Both the position numbers and the translations under genes were made by a program. Below are positions 33,102 through 43,141 of a DNA stretch of 47,322 nucleotides, one piece after another (position 1 is the first letter of the stretch; every line of letters begins with the position of its first letter). Under the pieces are notes generated by a model. That model did not search any database. It saw only the letters and a program-made list of their open reading frames with translations, and was not told the DNA's origin. This stretch comes from an uncultured Caulobacteraceae bacterium (GTDB lineage: Bacteria > Pseudomonadota > Alphaproteobacteria > Caulobacterales > Caulobacteraceae), in the NCBI GenBank assembly GCA_903870555.1, contig CAIQDO010000057.1:1-47322 (forward strand). The letters run 5' to 3'.

Positions 33102-33848
33102 TCACCGCCTGTTCGCCGGAGCATCGGCCTTGTAGGTGGTGAAATCGACCAGGGTGCCCTGCATCTGCAGGTAGGCGATAAGAGCATCCATTTCGGTGAT
33201 GCGGTCGGAACCGCCGCCGAAGTCACGGATGTTTAGCTTGTCGCCATAGTGGGCCTTCAGCTTGGTTGGACTTTCATTCGGGTTGGCCTGGGCTTTGAGG
33301 TCTTCGGTCGCCGAGTCGATTTCCGCCTGGGTATAGGGCACCCCGACGATTTTCAGCGCCTTCAGCTTGTCCTTGATGTCCCGATAGTCGAGATCCTTCT
33401 CGGCCAGGAACCTGTAGGGAGGCATGATCGACTCCGGCACCAGCGACCGGGGATTGATCAGGTGATCGCGGTGCCAGGCGTCGGAATACTTGCCGCCGAC
33501 CCGCGCCAGATCCGGGCCCGTGCGCTTGGAGCCCCACTGGAACGGGTGATCGTACATGCTCTCGGCCGCCAGGCTGTAGTGGCCGTAGCGTTCCACCTCG
33601 TCGCGCAGCGGACGGATCATCGCCGAGTGGCAGAGATAGCAGCCCTCGCGGATGTAGATATCCCGTCCAGCCACCTCGAGGGGGGTGTAGGGACGCATCC
33701 CGTCCACCTTCTCAATCGTGCTCTCCAGGAAAAACAGGGGCGTGATCTCCACCAGCCCCCCGACGGAGACGACAAGGATGATGAACAGCAGGAGCAGCAT
33801 GGAATGCCGCTCGAGCTTGCCGTGGTTTTTGAAAACGAAGTTGGCCAT
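33102..33848 (-). CDS. ccoO: cbb3-type cytochrome c oxidase subunit II (monoheme)
   Basis: 248 aa; [28 protein letters not shown]. Confidence 0.97.
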   Translation of the reverse strand: MANFVFKNHGKLERHSMLLLLFIILVVSVGGLVEITPLFFLESTIEKVDGMRPYTPLEVAGRDIYIREGCYLCHSAMIRPLRDEVERYGHYSLAAESMYDHPFQWGSKRTGPDLARVGGKYSDAWHRDHLINPRSLVPESIMPPYRFLAEKDLDYRDIKDKLKALKIVGVPYTQAEIDSATEDLKAQANPNESPTKLKAHYGDKLNIRDFGGGSDRITEMDALIAYLQMQGTLVDFTTYKADAPANRR

Positions 33849-33853
33849 GGTTC

Positions 33854-35569
33854 CTACTCCCCGGCGATCGCGAGGCCCGCGGGAACCGCGTCGGCCGGGT
33901 GGTTGACACTCACGGAGCTGGGCATGCCCACCGTCCGGATGACATTGTAGATCATGATGAGAGCGCCGCTCAGGTACATCAGGCCGCCCAGCGTCCGGAC
34001 CATGTATTCAATATGCTTGGCCGCCACCGTTTCGATGAAGCTGTAGGCCAGGAAGCCGTCGGGCGTATAGGCGCGCCACATCAGGCCTTCCATGATCCCG
34101 GAAACCCACATCGCGGTGATGTAAAGCAGGATGCCGGTCGTCGCGATCCAGAAGTGCCACTCGATCAGACGGTCCGAATACATCCGGTCCTTCTTCCACA
34201 GCCACGGAACCATGCAGTAGATCGAGCCGAAGCTGACGAAGCCGACCCAGCCGAGCGCGCCGGAGTGGACGTGGCCGATACCCCAATCAGTGTAGTGGCT
34301 GAGGGCGTTGACGGTGCGGATCGACATCACCGGACCTTCGAAGGTCGACATGCCGTAGAACGCCAGGGAGACCACGAACATCCGGATCACCGGGTCGGTG
34401 CGCAGCTTGTCCCAGGCGCCCGATAGCGTCATCAGGCCGTTGATCATGCCGCCCCAGGACGGCATCCACAGCATGATCGAGAAGGTCATGCCCAGGGTCT
34501 GGGTCCATTGCGGCAGGGCCGTGTAATGCAAATGGTGTGGGCCCGCCCAGATGTAGATGAAGATCAGCGCCCAGAAATGCACGATCGACAGGCGATAGCT
34601 GTAGACCGGACGTTCCGCGCGCTTGGGAATGAAGTAGTACATCATGCCCAGGAAGCCGGCGGTAAGCAGGAAGCCGACGGCGTTGTGGCCGTACCACCAC
34701 TGCACCATGGCGCTTTGCACGCCCGACCACAGTTCATAGCTCTTGTGATTCAGGAAGCTGACCGGCATGGCCAGGTTATTGAAGATATGGAGGATGGCGA
34801 TGGTGATGATGAAAGAGAGGTAGAACCAGTTGGCCACATAGATATGCGGCTCCTTGCGCTTCCAGATCGTGCCGAGGAACACCAGCAGGTAGCAGACCCA
34901 GACGATCGTCAGCCACAGGTCGGTCAGCCACTCGGGCTCGGCGTATTCCTGACCCTGGGTGATGCCCACCAGATAGCCCAGGCCGGCGAGCAGGATGAAC
35001 AGCTGATAGCCCCAGAACACGAACCAGGGCAGCATGCCGCCGAACAGCTTGGCCTTGCAGGTCCGCTGAACGACCCAGAACGACGTGGCGATCAGGGCGT
35101 TGCCGCCGAAGGCGAAAATCACCGCCGAGGTGTGCAGCGGCCGAAGACGGCCGAAGTTCAGGAAGCCGAATTCCGGAAAATAGAAAATCCTTGGCCAGGT
35201 CAGCTGCGACGCGATGATCACCCCGACCAGCATGCCCGCGGCGCCCCAGAACAGGGTGGCGATCACGCCCGCCTTGATCACGTTGTCGGAATACCGCGAA
35301 CTGTCCTGCTTGAAGCCCCCCGAGGCGAGCCCTCCGACCAGGATCGCCGCCGCCGCGACGAACCCGATGATGAAAATGGCGCCCTGAAACTGGAACAGCG
35401 GATCCTGAGACAGGACGGTGGCGACGGTGGCGAGCAACGCGCCCAACACCGAAACGAGCAGGAGGACTGGCGCGCCCCCTGTCCCGACGGCGGCTGGCGC
35501 TCTCCCCGTGGAAGGCGTGGTTGACAAGGATTTCCCCAATTTGACGCACGACTCCTGAGGCGGAGCCAT
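33854..35569 (-). CDS. ccoN: cbb3-type cytochrome c oxidase subunit I
   Basis: Heme-copper oxidase fold; [65 protein letters not shown]. Start set at internal ATG 35569 because the longest-ORF ATG (35605) overlaps the FNR-type box; TTG at 35539 is an alternative. Confidence 0.96.
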   Translation of the reverse strand: MAPPQESCVKLGKSLSTTPSTGRAPAAVGTGGAPVLLLVSVLGALLATVATVLSQDPLFQFQGAIFIIGFVAAAAILVGGLASGGFKQDSSRYSDNVIKAGVIATLFWGAAGMLVGVIIASQLTWPRIFYFPEFGFLNFGRLRPLHTSAVIFAFGGNALIATSFWVVQRTCKAKLFGGMLPWFVFWGYQLFILLAGLGYLVGITQGQEYAEPEWLTDLWLTIVWVCYLLVFLGTIWKRKEPHIYVANWFYLSFIITIAILHIFNNLAMPVSFLNHKSYELWSGVQSAMVQWWYGHNAVGFLLTAGFLGMMYYFIPKRAERPVYSYRLSIVHFWALIFIYIWAGPHHLHYTALPQWTQTLGMTFSIMLWMPSWGGMINGLMTLSGAWDKLRTDPVIRMFVVSLAFYGMSTFEGPVMSIRTVNALSHYTDWGIGHVHSGALGWVGFVSFGSIYCMVPWLWKKDRMYSDRLIEWHFWIATTGILLYITAMWVSGIMEGLMWRAYTPDGFLAYSFIETVAAKHIEYMVRTLGGLMYLSGALIMIYNVIRTVGMPSSVSVNHPADAVPAGLAIAGE

Positions 35570-35604
35570 GCGGCACTCCCTCGCCCGCATGCAACCGAGG
35601 AGCA

Positions 35605-35618
35605 TTGACGTGGATCAA
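35605..35618. promoter_or_regulatory. FNR/FixK-type binding site (anaerobox) in the ccoN divergent promoter region
   Basis: TTGAC-GTGG-ATCAA, near-perfect match to TTGAT-N4-ATCAA; centre ~42 bp upstream of ccoN start. Confidence 0.85.
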
Positions 35619-35697
35619 GGAGGGCCCGGGTGTGATCGCCGTAGAGAGTTTTTCGCGGGGCGGCCTTCGTCTTCGCAAATTTGAGATCCGAGAAGTC

Positions 35698-35955
35698 ATG
35701 TCCCGCGAAACTCGTTCCGATCCGGTACCCTTGGCGCTGCTCGGCGCCGCAGCGTCGCTCACCACCATCGGCGGGGTCTGGTACGCAGCCCTGATGCGGG
35801 GAATCTGGGCGGCGGAAGCGCTCGGACCGATATGCCGTCACGGCGGCCCACTCGCCCTTCACTGTCCGGCCTGCTACGCGGCTCTGGCGATGATCCTCGC
35901 GGGTGTCGGCCTCGCCGGCGCCGCCGGACAACGAGCCCCGGCGCCTATCGGCTGA
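35698..35955 (+). CDS. small membrane protein with CxxC-type motif, divergent from ccoN
   Basis: MSRETRSDPVPLALLGAAASLTTIGGVWYAALMRGIWAAEALGPICRHGGPLALHCPACYAALAMILAGVGLAGAAGQRAPAPIG; GAGAAG-like RBS; two TM segments. Confidence 0.7.
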   Translation: MSRETRSDPVPLALLGAAASLTTIGGVWYAALMRGIWAAEALGPICRHGGPLALHCPACYAALAMILAGVGLAGAAGQRAPAPIG

Positions 35956-36142
35956 CGCGACCTGCCAAGCCCCAGCTCCGGCGGATCAGACGGTCGCTTG
36001 CCGGCGTCCGGCCGACGATGAAGCCATGCCCGTCCGCATTGGGCTCAAGGGGATGAACGCGCCCAAAATCATCCGACCCCAGGCGTCATTGAACCGAGAG
36101 ATTTCGCTCCACGGCGCGGTTGAATGAGCTTTTCCCCGAACT

Positions 36143-36156
36143 TTGAGCCAAATCAA
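36143..36156. promoter_or_regulatory. second FNR/FixK-type binding site, upstream of ferredoxin/di-iron oxygenase genes
   Basis: TTGAG-CCAA-ATCAA; one deviation from TTGAT-N4-ATCAA; ~120 bp upstream of the ferredoxin GTG. Confidence 0.72.
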
Positions 36157-36271
36157 AGTTGACGGTCCCGTCACCTTTAGGGTCTGGGGACCGACCCGAA
36201 CAACGGCGCGAGCTGGGTCTTTGCCGAAGGCGAAGCATAAGGTCGACGGCGTTGGGCGGGGAAGGAGTCGC

Positions 36272-36592
36272 GTGGTCAAGGTCAGATATATCGAGCCAGG
36301 CGGGGCCGAACATTGCGTGGATGTCGCGGCGGGGCGTTCCATCATGGACGGCGCCAAGCGCTACACGGTTCCGGGAATTGATGGAGACTGCGGCGGCGCC
36401 TGCGCCTGCGCCACCTGCCACGTCTACGTAGAGTCGCCCTGGTTCGAACGATTGCCGGCGATGGAGGAACTCGAGCATGAGATGCTCGACTTCGCGTTCG
36501 ACGTCACCCCAAACAGCCGGCTCGGGTGTCAGGTCAAGCTCGACGATAGTCTAGAGGGTTTGACCGTACGTATCCCATCTCGTCAATACTGA
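36272..36592 (+). CDS. 2Fe-2S ferredoxin, adrenodoxin-like
   Basis: GTG start at 36272 preceded by AAGGAG; VKVRYIEPGGAEHCVDVAAGRSIMDGA...GDCGGACACATCHVYVESPW...SRLGCQVKL (CX5CX2C...C). Confidence 0.92.
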   Translation: MVKVRYIEPGGAEHCVDVAAGRSIMDGAKRYTVPGIDGDCGGACACATCHVYVESPWFERLPAMEELEHEMLDFAFDVTPNSRLGCQVKLDDSLEGLTVRIPSRQY

Positions 36593-36615
36593 AAACCAGC
36601 ACAGGGAGAGATAAA

Positions 36616-37704
36616 ATGGCTACCGTAGAACAAAGCCAAACCGCCGCACCCACCTGGAAGGTGGACATGAATCCAGACGATTTTTACAAAAACCCGATGA
36701 ACATCGCTTGGTCGTTCAAATACATCATGTCGGGCGATAAGGTCGAGGATCTGTACAAACGCGCCAAGCAAAACCAGTGGGACTCCGACGAAATCCTGCC
36801 TTGGGATACCGTCGTTGATCCCTCCAAGCCGCTGATCAACGATCGGTCAGACGTCTATCACCGCATGCCGTTTTTCGCGAAATTGAACAAGTCTCAACGT
36901 GAAACCTTCACCGCTCATTCCACCGCGCAGTTGCTGTCGCAGTTCCTGCATGGGGAACAGGGGGCGCTGATGACAGCCGCCTGCGTCACTCACTCCGTGC
37001 CCGATGCGACCGCCAAGCTCTACGCCGCCACACAGACCATGGACGAGGCGCGGCACGTGGAAGTGTACGCCCGCTACTGTGAAAAGATCGCCATCGTCTA
37101 TCCGATGTCGCTTTGGCTGAAGGCCCTGATCGACGCGACCCTGAAATCGGATCGCTACGAAAAGGTGATGATCGGCATGAACATGATCGTCGAGGGCCTG
37201 GCGCTCGGCGCCTTCAACAACATGTACCGCACGACCCAATGCGAACTGCTCAAGAAGCTGACCTTCAACGTCATGCGGGACGAATCCCGCCACGTGTCGT
37301 TCGGACACGCCTACCTCGGTCCCGTGATCGGACGCCTGCCCGAGGATGAGGTCGAGGATCTGGCCGATTTCGCCTTCCAGGCCGTCAACATCCTGGTTCA
37401 CGGCGGCACCGGCGGCACCCTGGCCAGCCGCGTCGACCCCGGCTTCCTGCAGGTGCTCGACAACAGCGGCATCGACCATGAGGATTTCTTCAAGGGCATT
37501 GAAGAGGCGGAAGCGGCCGGCATCACCCAGGAACTGCCGCCCGGACAGATCCACTCGCTGAAGGACCTGATGATGCCGGCGCTCGCCCGGGTCGGCCTGC
37601 TGACACCCACGGCCCAGAAGAAGTACCAGGACGCCGGTATTCCGATCTTTGACGATCCGAGGGTTCTGGAGGCGATGGAAGGCGGGCATCCCGTCACCGC
37701 CTGA
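36616..37704 (+). CDS. ferritin-like di-iron carboxylate protein (putative oxygenase, R2/AurF-like fold)
   Basis: 362 aa; two E...ExxH ligand sets: GEQGALM...MDEARHVEVYARY and VEGLALGAFNNMYRTTQ...RDESRHVSFG; 23 bp after ferredoxin. Confidence 0.85.
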   Translation: MATVEQSQTAAPTWKVDMNPDDFYKNPMNIAWSFKYIMSGDKVEDLYKRAKQNQWDSDEILPWDTVVDPSKPLINDRSDVYHRMPFFAKLNKSQRETFTAHSTAQLLSQFLHGEQGALMTAACVTHSVPDATAKLYAATQTMDEARHVEVYARYCEKIAIVYPMSLWLKALIDATLKSDRYEKVMIGMNMIVEGLALGAFNNMYRTTQCELLKKLTFNVMRDESRHVSFGHAYLGPVIGRLPEDEVEDLADFAFQAVNILVHGGTGGTLASRVDPGFLQVLDNSGIDHEDFFKGIEEAEAAGITQELPPGQIHSLKDLMMPALARVGLLTPTAQKKYQDAGIPIFDDPRVLEAMEGGHPVTA

Positions 37705-37764
37705 ACCGATGACCGGCCCGTTCGCGCGCAACCCGCGCGGACGGGCGCCAAGGACACCGACCGC

Positions 37765-38937
37765 ATGACCAACACCCTCCCCTCCGGCTTGGCGGCCCTT
37801 GAAGGCTTTGGCGCCGCCGTGCTCGACGCCCTGCCCGAGGCGGTGATCGTGACGGCCACGGATGGCCGCATCGTTTTCGTCAACGCGGCCACAACCCGGC
37901 TCCTGGGCTACAGCGCCGACGAGGCGGTGGGCCAGCCGATCACGCTGCTGACCCCTCGCCAGCTCGACCGACGCGCCGATCCGGTGAAGTGGCTGGCCCG
38001 TTGGGCGGCGGAGCCGGATTTCGAGCAATCGCGGTTCCTCGACCTGACCGCCCGCCGCAAGGATGGGCGGCAGCTGACCGTCGAGGTGCGGGTCCGCGAA
38101 AGCGTCATCGACGGCGAGCCACGCTACCTGATCACTGTCCGAGACAATACTGCAAGGCGTCAGGAACAGGCGGCGCTCAAGGATGCCAACCTGCGAGCGT
38201 CGCGTATCCTGATGGTCGCCGAGGACGCCATAGTGTCGATCGACGCCCATGAGACGATCCAGGACTTTAACCTCGCCGCCGAGACCATGTTTGGCTGGCG
38301 GGCCGAGGAGGTTTTTGGCGAACCCTTGTCGATCCTGATACCGCCCTGGGCGCAGGCGACCCATGTCGGACACGTGGCCGAGTTCGCCCGATCGAAGCAG
38401 CCGTCGCGGATGATGGCCGAGCGCAAACCGGTGATCGGTCGCCGCCGCTCAGGCGAAACCTTCACCCTTGAGGCCACCATCACCAAGGTGATCGTCGGCG
38501 GCGCCCTGACCTTCACGGCCCACCTGCGGGACGTGACCGAACGCAATCACGCGCGCGACCGACTGAAGGAGGCCGAGCGACGCACGCGGGCGGTATTCGA
38601 CCACGCCCATACCGCCATCGCCTTGCTCGCGCCCGATGGCCGGGTGCTGGAGATCAACCGCGCGGCGGCCGCCCTGACCGCCGACGCGGACCCGCGGGTC
38701 GGAGCGCCCCTTTGGGAATTGCCCTGGCTCGGCGTGGACATCGACGCCGGCGCCGCGGACGGCGAGCGCCTGCGCTCGGCGATCGCCGCCGCCGCCCTGG
38801 GCCGGGCCAGCCGGCTGTCGGTGACGCTGGTCCGCGACGCCCTGCCGGTCACCGTCGATGTCCGGCTCACGCCGATCTTCGACGATGCCGCGATCGCCTA
38901 TGTACTGGCCGAAGGCCGGATCGAAAGCCGCTTCTAG
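37765..38937 (+). CDS. multi-PAS protein with no recognisable output domain
   Basis: 390 aa; PAS-like repeats LDALPEAVIVTATDGRIVFVNAATTRLLGYSADEAVGQPI; ILMVAEDAIVSIDAHETIQDFNLAAETMFGWRAEEVFGEPL; VFDHAHTAIALLAPDGRVLEINRAAAALT; ends after third PAS. Confidence 0.88.
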   Translation: MTNTLPSGLAALEGFGAAVLDALPEAVIVTATDGRIVFVNAATTRLLGYSADEAVGQPITLLTPRQLDRRADPVKWLARWAAEPDFEQSRFLDLTARRKDGRQLTVEVRVRESVIDGEPRYLITVRDNTARRQEQAALKDANLRASRILMVAEDAIVSIDAHETIQDFNLAAETMFGWRAEEVFGEPLSILIPPWAQATHVGHVAEFARSKQPSRMMAERKPVIGRRRSGETFTLEATITKVIVGGALTFTAHLRDVTERNHARDRLKEAERRTRAVFDHAHTAIALLAPDGRVLEINRAAAALTADADPRVGAPLWELPWLGVDIDAGAADGERLRSAIAAAALGRASRLSVTLVRDALPVTVDVRLTPIFDDAAIAYVLAEGRIESRF

Positions 38938-38949
38938 GGCGTCAAGGCC

Positions 38950-40365
<1,416 letters not shown>

Positions 40366-40394
40366 CGTTCCCTAACGCCCCACCCGGCGACCGG

Positions 40395-40961
40395 TTGCCT
40401 GATCTACAAACCCCGCAAGGTCGCCTTTCCGACCCCGTGCGTTTGCGCTACCGTCGACCCACCAGCAAAGGGGATGCGGCCCTGGCCTACAAACTGAACG
40501 TCGACGGCAAGATTCGCGAGGCGGACGTAGAGGCCGATACGCCGCTCCTTTGGGTGTTGCGCGACACTCTGGGCGTACTGGGCCCGAAGTACGGCTGCGG
40601 CGTCGGCGCTTGCGGCGCCTGCACCGTGCATCTCGACGGCGTCCCGGTGAGATCCTGCCTGACGTCGGTGGACAGCGTAGGCGCGGCCAGGGTGGTCACC
40701 ATCGAGGGCGTCGGCGCCACGGACGCTGGCAGGCGCGTCCAGGCGGCCTGGTCGGCTCTGGACGTGGCGCAGTGCGGCTACTGTCAGCCCGGCCAGATCA
40801 TGTCGGCGACCGCGCTGATCGCCCGCAAGCCAAAGCCGACCGACGCCGACATCGACGCCGCCATGAGCGGCAACGTCTGCCGTTGCGCCACCTACACGCG
40901 GATTCGCGCCGCCATCAAGCACGCCGCCAACCAGCCACGGGAGGCGTCAGACCGTCTGTGA
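40395..40961 (+). CDS. iorA: isoquinoline 1-oxidoreductase alpha-like 2x[2Fe-2S] subunit (start unresolved)
   Basis: [51 protein letters not shown] ... [12 protein letters not shown] ... [18 protein letters not shown]; no in-frame ATG near the conserved N-terminus. Confidence 0.9.
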   Translation: MPDLQTPQGRLSDPVRLRYRRPTSKGDAALAYKLNVDGKIREADVEADTPLLWVLRDTLGVLGPKYGCGVGACGACTVHLDGVPVRSCLTSVDSVGAARVVTIEGVGATDAGRRVQAAWSALDVAQCGYCQPGQIMSATALIARKPKPTDADIDAAMSGNVCRCATYTRIRAAIKHAANQPREASDRL

Positions 40962-43132
40962 CAACCTCCATCGCCTCCCGGCGCGACTTTCTGAAATCCG
41001 GCGCCGCGGCGGGCGGCCTGCTGCTGTCGTTCAGCATCGCCGCCAAGGCCGAGGCGGCCGAGGCCGGCGTTCGGCCCTTGAACGCCTTTGTCCTGATCGC
41101 ACCGACAGGCCTGGTGACCATCACGGCCAAGAACCCGGAGATCGGTCAGGGCATCAAGACCATGTTGCCGATGCTGATCGCCGAGGAGCTGGACGTCGAT
41201 TGGGCCAAGGTCCGCATCGATCAGGCCGACAGCGATCCCAAGCTCTACGGCCGCCAGTTCGCCGGCGGCAGCATGGCCACGCCGCTCCACTGGGACGAGT
41301 TGCGCCGGGTCGGCGCCGCGGGCCGGGCGATGTTGATCGCCGCCGCCGCCCGGGACTGGGGCGTCCCGGCGACGGAATGCGCGACCCGGCCGGGCGTCGT
41401 CTTTCACCCCTCCGGGAAGTCCGCAACCTACGGCGAGCTCGCCGCCAAGGCGGCCGCCCTGCCCATCCCCGATCCGGCAAGCCTGAGCCTTAAGGACCCC
41501 AAGGCCTATCGCATCATCGGTAAGGCGACGCCCCAATACGACACCGCCAGGATTGTCACCGGCGCGCCCCTGTTCGGCATCGATGTGCGACGGCCCGGAA
41601 TGCTCTATGCGACCTTTGAGAAGTCGCCAGTGTTCGGCGCGAAGGTCGCCAGCGCCGACCTCGCCGCCGCCCAGGCCGTCAAGGGCGTCCGCAAGGCCTT
41701 CATCGTCGAGGGCGGCGCGGTGCTTTCCGGGCTGCTGCCCGGGGTGGCCGTGGTGGCCGACAGCTGGTGGGCGGCGCGCAAGGGTCGCGACCGGCTGAAC
41801 ACCCGATGGGCGGAGCATCCTACCTCCGGCCAGTCCACCGCCGGCTTCGCCAGACAGGCGGCCGAACTGGCCGCCGCCCCGCCGGCCCGCACCCTGCGCA
41901 ACGACGGCGACGTCGACGCGGCCCTCAGGGCCGGCGCCCATACCGTCGAGGCCGCCTACGCCTATCCGTTTCTGGCCCACGCCTCACTGGAGCCGCAGAA
42001 CTGCACCGCGGACTTCAAGGCGGGCAAACTGGAGATCTGGGCGCCGACCCAGAATCCGGAACCCGGTCGTCAGTTGGTCGCCCGCACCCTGGGGATCGCC
42101 GCCGACGACATCGTCATCCACATGACGCGATGTGGCGGCGGGTTCGGACGTCGACTGTCCAATGACTACATGGTCGAAGCCGCCTGGATCGCCCGGGAGG
42201 CCGGCGCGCCGGTGCAGCTGCTGTGGACGCGCGAGGACGACATCCGCCACGACTTCTACCGCCCGGCGGGCTTCCATTTTTTCACGGGTGGGGTGAGCGC
42301 GACGGGGGATCTGGTCGCCTGGCGCGACCACTTCATCACTCTGGGCGCAAGCCCCGATCAACTTGCCTCAAGCGCCGGCATGGCCGCCACGGAGTTCCCG
42401 GCGCGGTTTCTCCCCAATTTTCGACTGGACCTGTCGACCATGCCGTCGGGCGTGCCCACCGGTCCGCTGCGCGCGCCTGGGTCGAACGGCCTGGCCTTCG
42501 TGGTTCAATCGTTTATCGACGAACTGGCCCACGCCGCCGGAGCCGACCCCGTGGCCTTCCGGCTGAAGCTGTTGGGTGACCACAAGATGGTCGGCGATGG
42601 ACCCGGCGCCTACAACGCCGAGCGCATGCGCGGCGTGTTGCTGGCGGTCGCAGCGCAATCCGGCTGGGGAACCAGGCTTTTGCCCAAGCGATCCGGGATG
42701 GGCGTCGCCTTCCACTACAGTCACCTGGGCTATTTCGCCGAGGTCGCCCTGGTGCGGGTCGCCGCCGACGGCGCCGTCAGGGTCGAGAACGTCTGGGTCG
42801 CCGCCGACGTCGGCCGCCAGATCATCAATCCGTCAGGCGCCCTCAACCAGGTCCAGGGCGCGGTGATCGATGGCGTCTCGGTGGCTCTGTTCCAGAAGAT
42901 CACCATTGAGGGCGGCCAGACGGTGGAGAGCAATTTTGCCGACTACCCGCTGCTGCGCATCGCCGACGCGCCCAAGGTGGAGGTCCAGTTCGTGAACACC
43001 GACTATCCGCCGACCGGCCTGGGCGAGCCGGCCCTTCCCCCCGCCCTTCCCGCGGTCTGCAACGCCATCTTCGCGGCCACCGGCAAGCGCGTTCGGTCCC
43101 TTCCGATCGATCCCGCCTATCTTCGGGCGTGA
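40958..43132 (+). CDS. iorB: isoquinoline 1-oxidoreductase beta-like molybdopterin subunit, Tat-exported
   Basis: GTG start overlapping iorA stop; [23 protein letters not shown] Tat-like signal; [51 protein letters not shown]. Confidence 0.93.
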   Translation: MTTSIASRRDFLKSGAAAGGLLLSFSIAAKAEAAEAGVRPLNAFVLIAPTGLVTITAKNPEIGQGIKTMLPMLIAEELDVDWAKVRIDQADSDPKLYGRQFAGGSMATPLHWDELRRVGAAGRAMLIAAAARDWGVPATECATRPGVVFHPSGKSATYGELAAKAAALPIPDPASLSLKDPKAYRIIGKATPQYDTARIVTGAPLFGIDVRRPGMLYATFEKSPVFGAKVASADLAAAQAVKGVRKAFIVEGGAVLSGLLPGVAVVADSWWAARKGRDRLNTRWAEHPTSGQSTAGFARQAAELAAAPPARTLRNDGDVDAALRAGAHTVEAAYAYPFLAHASLEPQNCTADFKAGKLEIWAPTQNPEPGRQLVARTLGIAADDIVIHMTRCGGGFGRRLSNDYMVEAAWIAREAGAPVQLLWTREDDIRHDFYRPAGFHFFTGGVSATGDLVAWRDHFITLGASPDQLASSAGMAATEFPARFLPNFRLDLSTMPSGVPTGPLRAPGSNGLAFVVQSFIDELAHAAGADPVAFRLKLLGDHKMVGDGPGAYNAERMRGVLLAVAAQSGWGTRLLPKRSGMGVAFHYSHLGYFAEVALVRVAADGAVRVENVWVAADVGRQIINPSGALNQVQGAVIDGVSVALFQKITIEGGQTVESNFADYPLLRIADAPKVEVQFVNTDYPPTGLGEPALPPALPAVCNAIFAATGKRVRSLPIDPAYLRA

Positions 43133-43141
43133 ACGGACGAG

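Noticed and set aside
36847-38373. 508-aa minus-strand ORF antisense to the di-iron and PAS genes
   Set aside because: Composition is a GC-rich antisense shadow (low-complexity G/R/H/D/L), no recognisable motif; both plus-strand genes have clear domain motifs.
40892-41980. 362-aa minus-strand ORF antisense to iorB
   Set aside because: Shadow ORF with no motif.
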